From contig WRII01000025.1 of assembly GCA_009782825.1 (NCBI GenBank), positions 1 to 38,178 of the forward strand: a stretch of DNA of 38,178 nucleotides, in the 5' to 3' direction. This document shows, piece after piece, positions 37,704-38,178 of this stretch. This DNA is from Peptococcaceae bacterium. GTDB taxonomy: Bacteria; Bacillota; Desulfitobacteriia; Desulfitobacteriales; Syntrophobotulaceae. Made by a program: the position numbers and the translations under genes. The notes beneath the pieces were generated by a model that searched no databases, had not been told where the DNA came from, and saw only the letters and a list, made by a program, of their open reading frames with translations. How positions within the stretch are numbered: the stretch's first letter is position 1; the number at the start of each line of letters is the position of its first letter.

Positions 37704-37756
37704 TGGCGTTCGGCTCGGCGCTAAACACCCTGCTGTATGTCTATCAGCTTACAAAA

Positions 37757-37806
37757 GCGAGTGGGGCTTCCCCTGCTCGCTAGTGGAAATCAGCTACACT
37801 GATTTC
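37757..37806. other. Two adjacent hairpins in a gene-free region
   Basis: GCGAG (37757-37761) with CTCGC (37776-37780) enclosing GGGG/CCCC, then GAAATCAG (37786-37793) with CTGATTTC (37799-37806). No open frame covers them. The region 37598-38104 otherwise shows only terminators and short repeats, so a structured RNA or mobile-element end is possible. Confidence 0.4.
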
Positions 37807-37989
37807 GCAGCTCGCACCCAGGGTTTATTCTATCATCATGAATCTGGAAAGTAAAAAAGCTCTCACCTCCTAACGGTTAAGCTAACCGGCGCACAAAAGG
37901 ACCACTACACTGCGATAATATGATATTTTACAGACCTTTACAAGGACAAATTCACATCACTGAGCATAAATTGAGCCGTTCGTCGCATT

Positions 37990-38044
37990 ATCCCTATCCC
38001 TATCCCTATGTCACATTATCCACATATGTCACATTATCCCTATT
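37990..38044. repeat. Short tandem repeats upstream of the right Rpn-like copy
   Basis: CCCTAT is repeated three times from about 37992, then ATGTCACATTATCC twice. The last copy runs directly into the -35 box (CCCTATTGACA). The left Rpn-like copy shares only the final ATCCCTATTGAC. Confidence 0.7.
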
Positions 38045-38072
38045 GACAACAGACTGTGATCTCCCTTAGAAT
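38043..38072 (+). promoter_or_regulatory. Promoter of the right Rpn-like copy
   Basis: TTGACA (38043-38048), 18-base spacer, TAGAAT (38067-38072), same as the left copy. Two mismatches separate the two copies between -35 and the start codon. Confidence 0.7.
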
Positions 38073-38104
38073 TTCAGTAACAGCAGTAAAGCGTCGGAGG
38101 CAAA

Positions 38105-38178
38105 ATGAGCAAGGTAAACCGCAATTTCAAGGCAGGTGTCTTTACACACTTGTTTGGAGAACCTGAAAAAGAACTCGA
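38105..38178 (+). CDS. Rpn/PD-(D/E)XK nuclease family transposase-like protein, N-terminal part, runs off the right edge
   Basis: ATG 38105 with GGAGG (38096-38100) four bases upstream opens a frame to the window edge: MSKVNRNFKAGVFTHLFG then EPEKEL. The 24 visible residues are identical to the left copy at 195-1, in inverted orientation. Only a few silent bases differ (for example CAC ACG versus ACA CAC in the Thr-His codons). Both copies are therefore recent duplicates of the same element and face outward. Completeness cannot be judged. Confidence 0.75.
   Translation, partial: MSKVNRNFKAGVFTHLFGEPEKEL

Overview
This window looks like a chromosomal segment of a Gram-positive anaerobe of the class Clostridia, closest in style to Peptococcaceae-like lineages. 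The evidence is gene order and content: an Rrf2 regulator, iscS, iscU, mnmA, alaS and ireB run in that order; yicC, remA, gmk, rpoZ, coaBC and metK form a second familiar block; and a YhbD/bactofilin operon, a phenylacetate-CoA ligase with an ACT partner, and strong AGGAGG ribosome sites are also present. Species cannot be named from sequence alone. Most housekeeping genes are on the minus strand.

Layout. 1-600: the start of an Rpn/PD-(D/E)XK transposase-like gene running off the left edge, then near-empty sequence. 603-2703: yhbD-like regulator and two bactofilins in a translationally coupled operon, with a palindrome inside its promoter. 2876-5054: a three-repeat peptidoglycan-binding protein and an aldo/keto reductase-ferredoxin fusion. 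5232-12610: the Fe-S, tRNA-thiolation and alanyl-tRNA synthetase operon. 12896-17526: a VTT membrane protein, a membrane-tethered GH2-like pseudoenzyme candidate and a truncated AAA-ATPase-like gene. 17864-20743: two secreted proteins and a 13-copy repeat protein. 20748-21763: a YwgA-like gene beside a deleted HD-phosphohydrolase gene. 21938-24875: small membrane protein, orphan histidine kinase, ACT protein and PaaK. 24954-29792: metK to yicC block. 29849-35204: CPBP protease, Tex, a small membrane protein and a beta-propeller-like protein. 35318-38178: a graveyard of mobile DNA (Rpn 3' remnant, IS1634-like remnant, tyrosine integrase remnant, two phage tail-gene remnants, a 30-residue Hol-Tox-like peptide missed by ORF length cut-offs, a DUF6431-like gene with one in-frame TGA) ending in a second Rpn copy.

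The most unusual signal is spread over the window. Short tandem repeats, repeatedly with an 18-bp (six-codon) period, sit inside conserved genes (alaS, coaBC) and directly on stop codons (zinc-ribbon gene, secreted beta-helix gene). Related arrays with 12, 16, 19, 21, 27 and 39 bp periods occur elsewhere. They keep the reading frame and lengthen surface loops of essential enzymes. A second dispersed signal is a 19-bp near-palindrome (TGCAAAAAGTCAATTTGCA and variants) at four intergenic sites. The two window ends are near-identical inverted copies of the same Rpn promoter and gene start, so the intervening 38 kb could invert by recombination.
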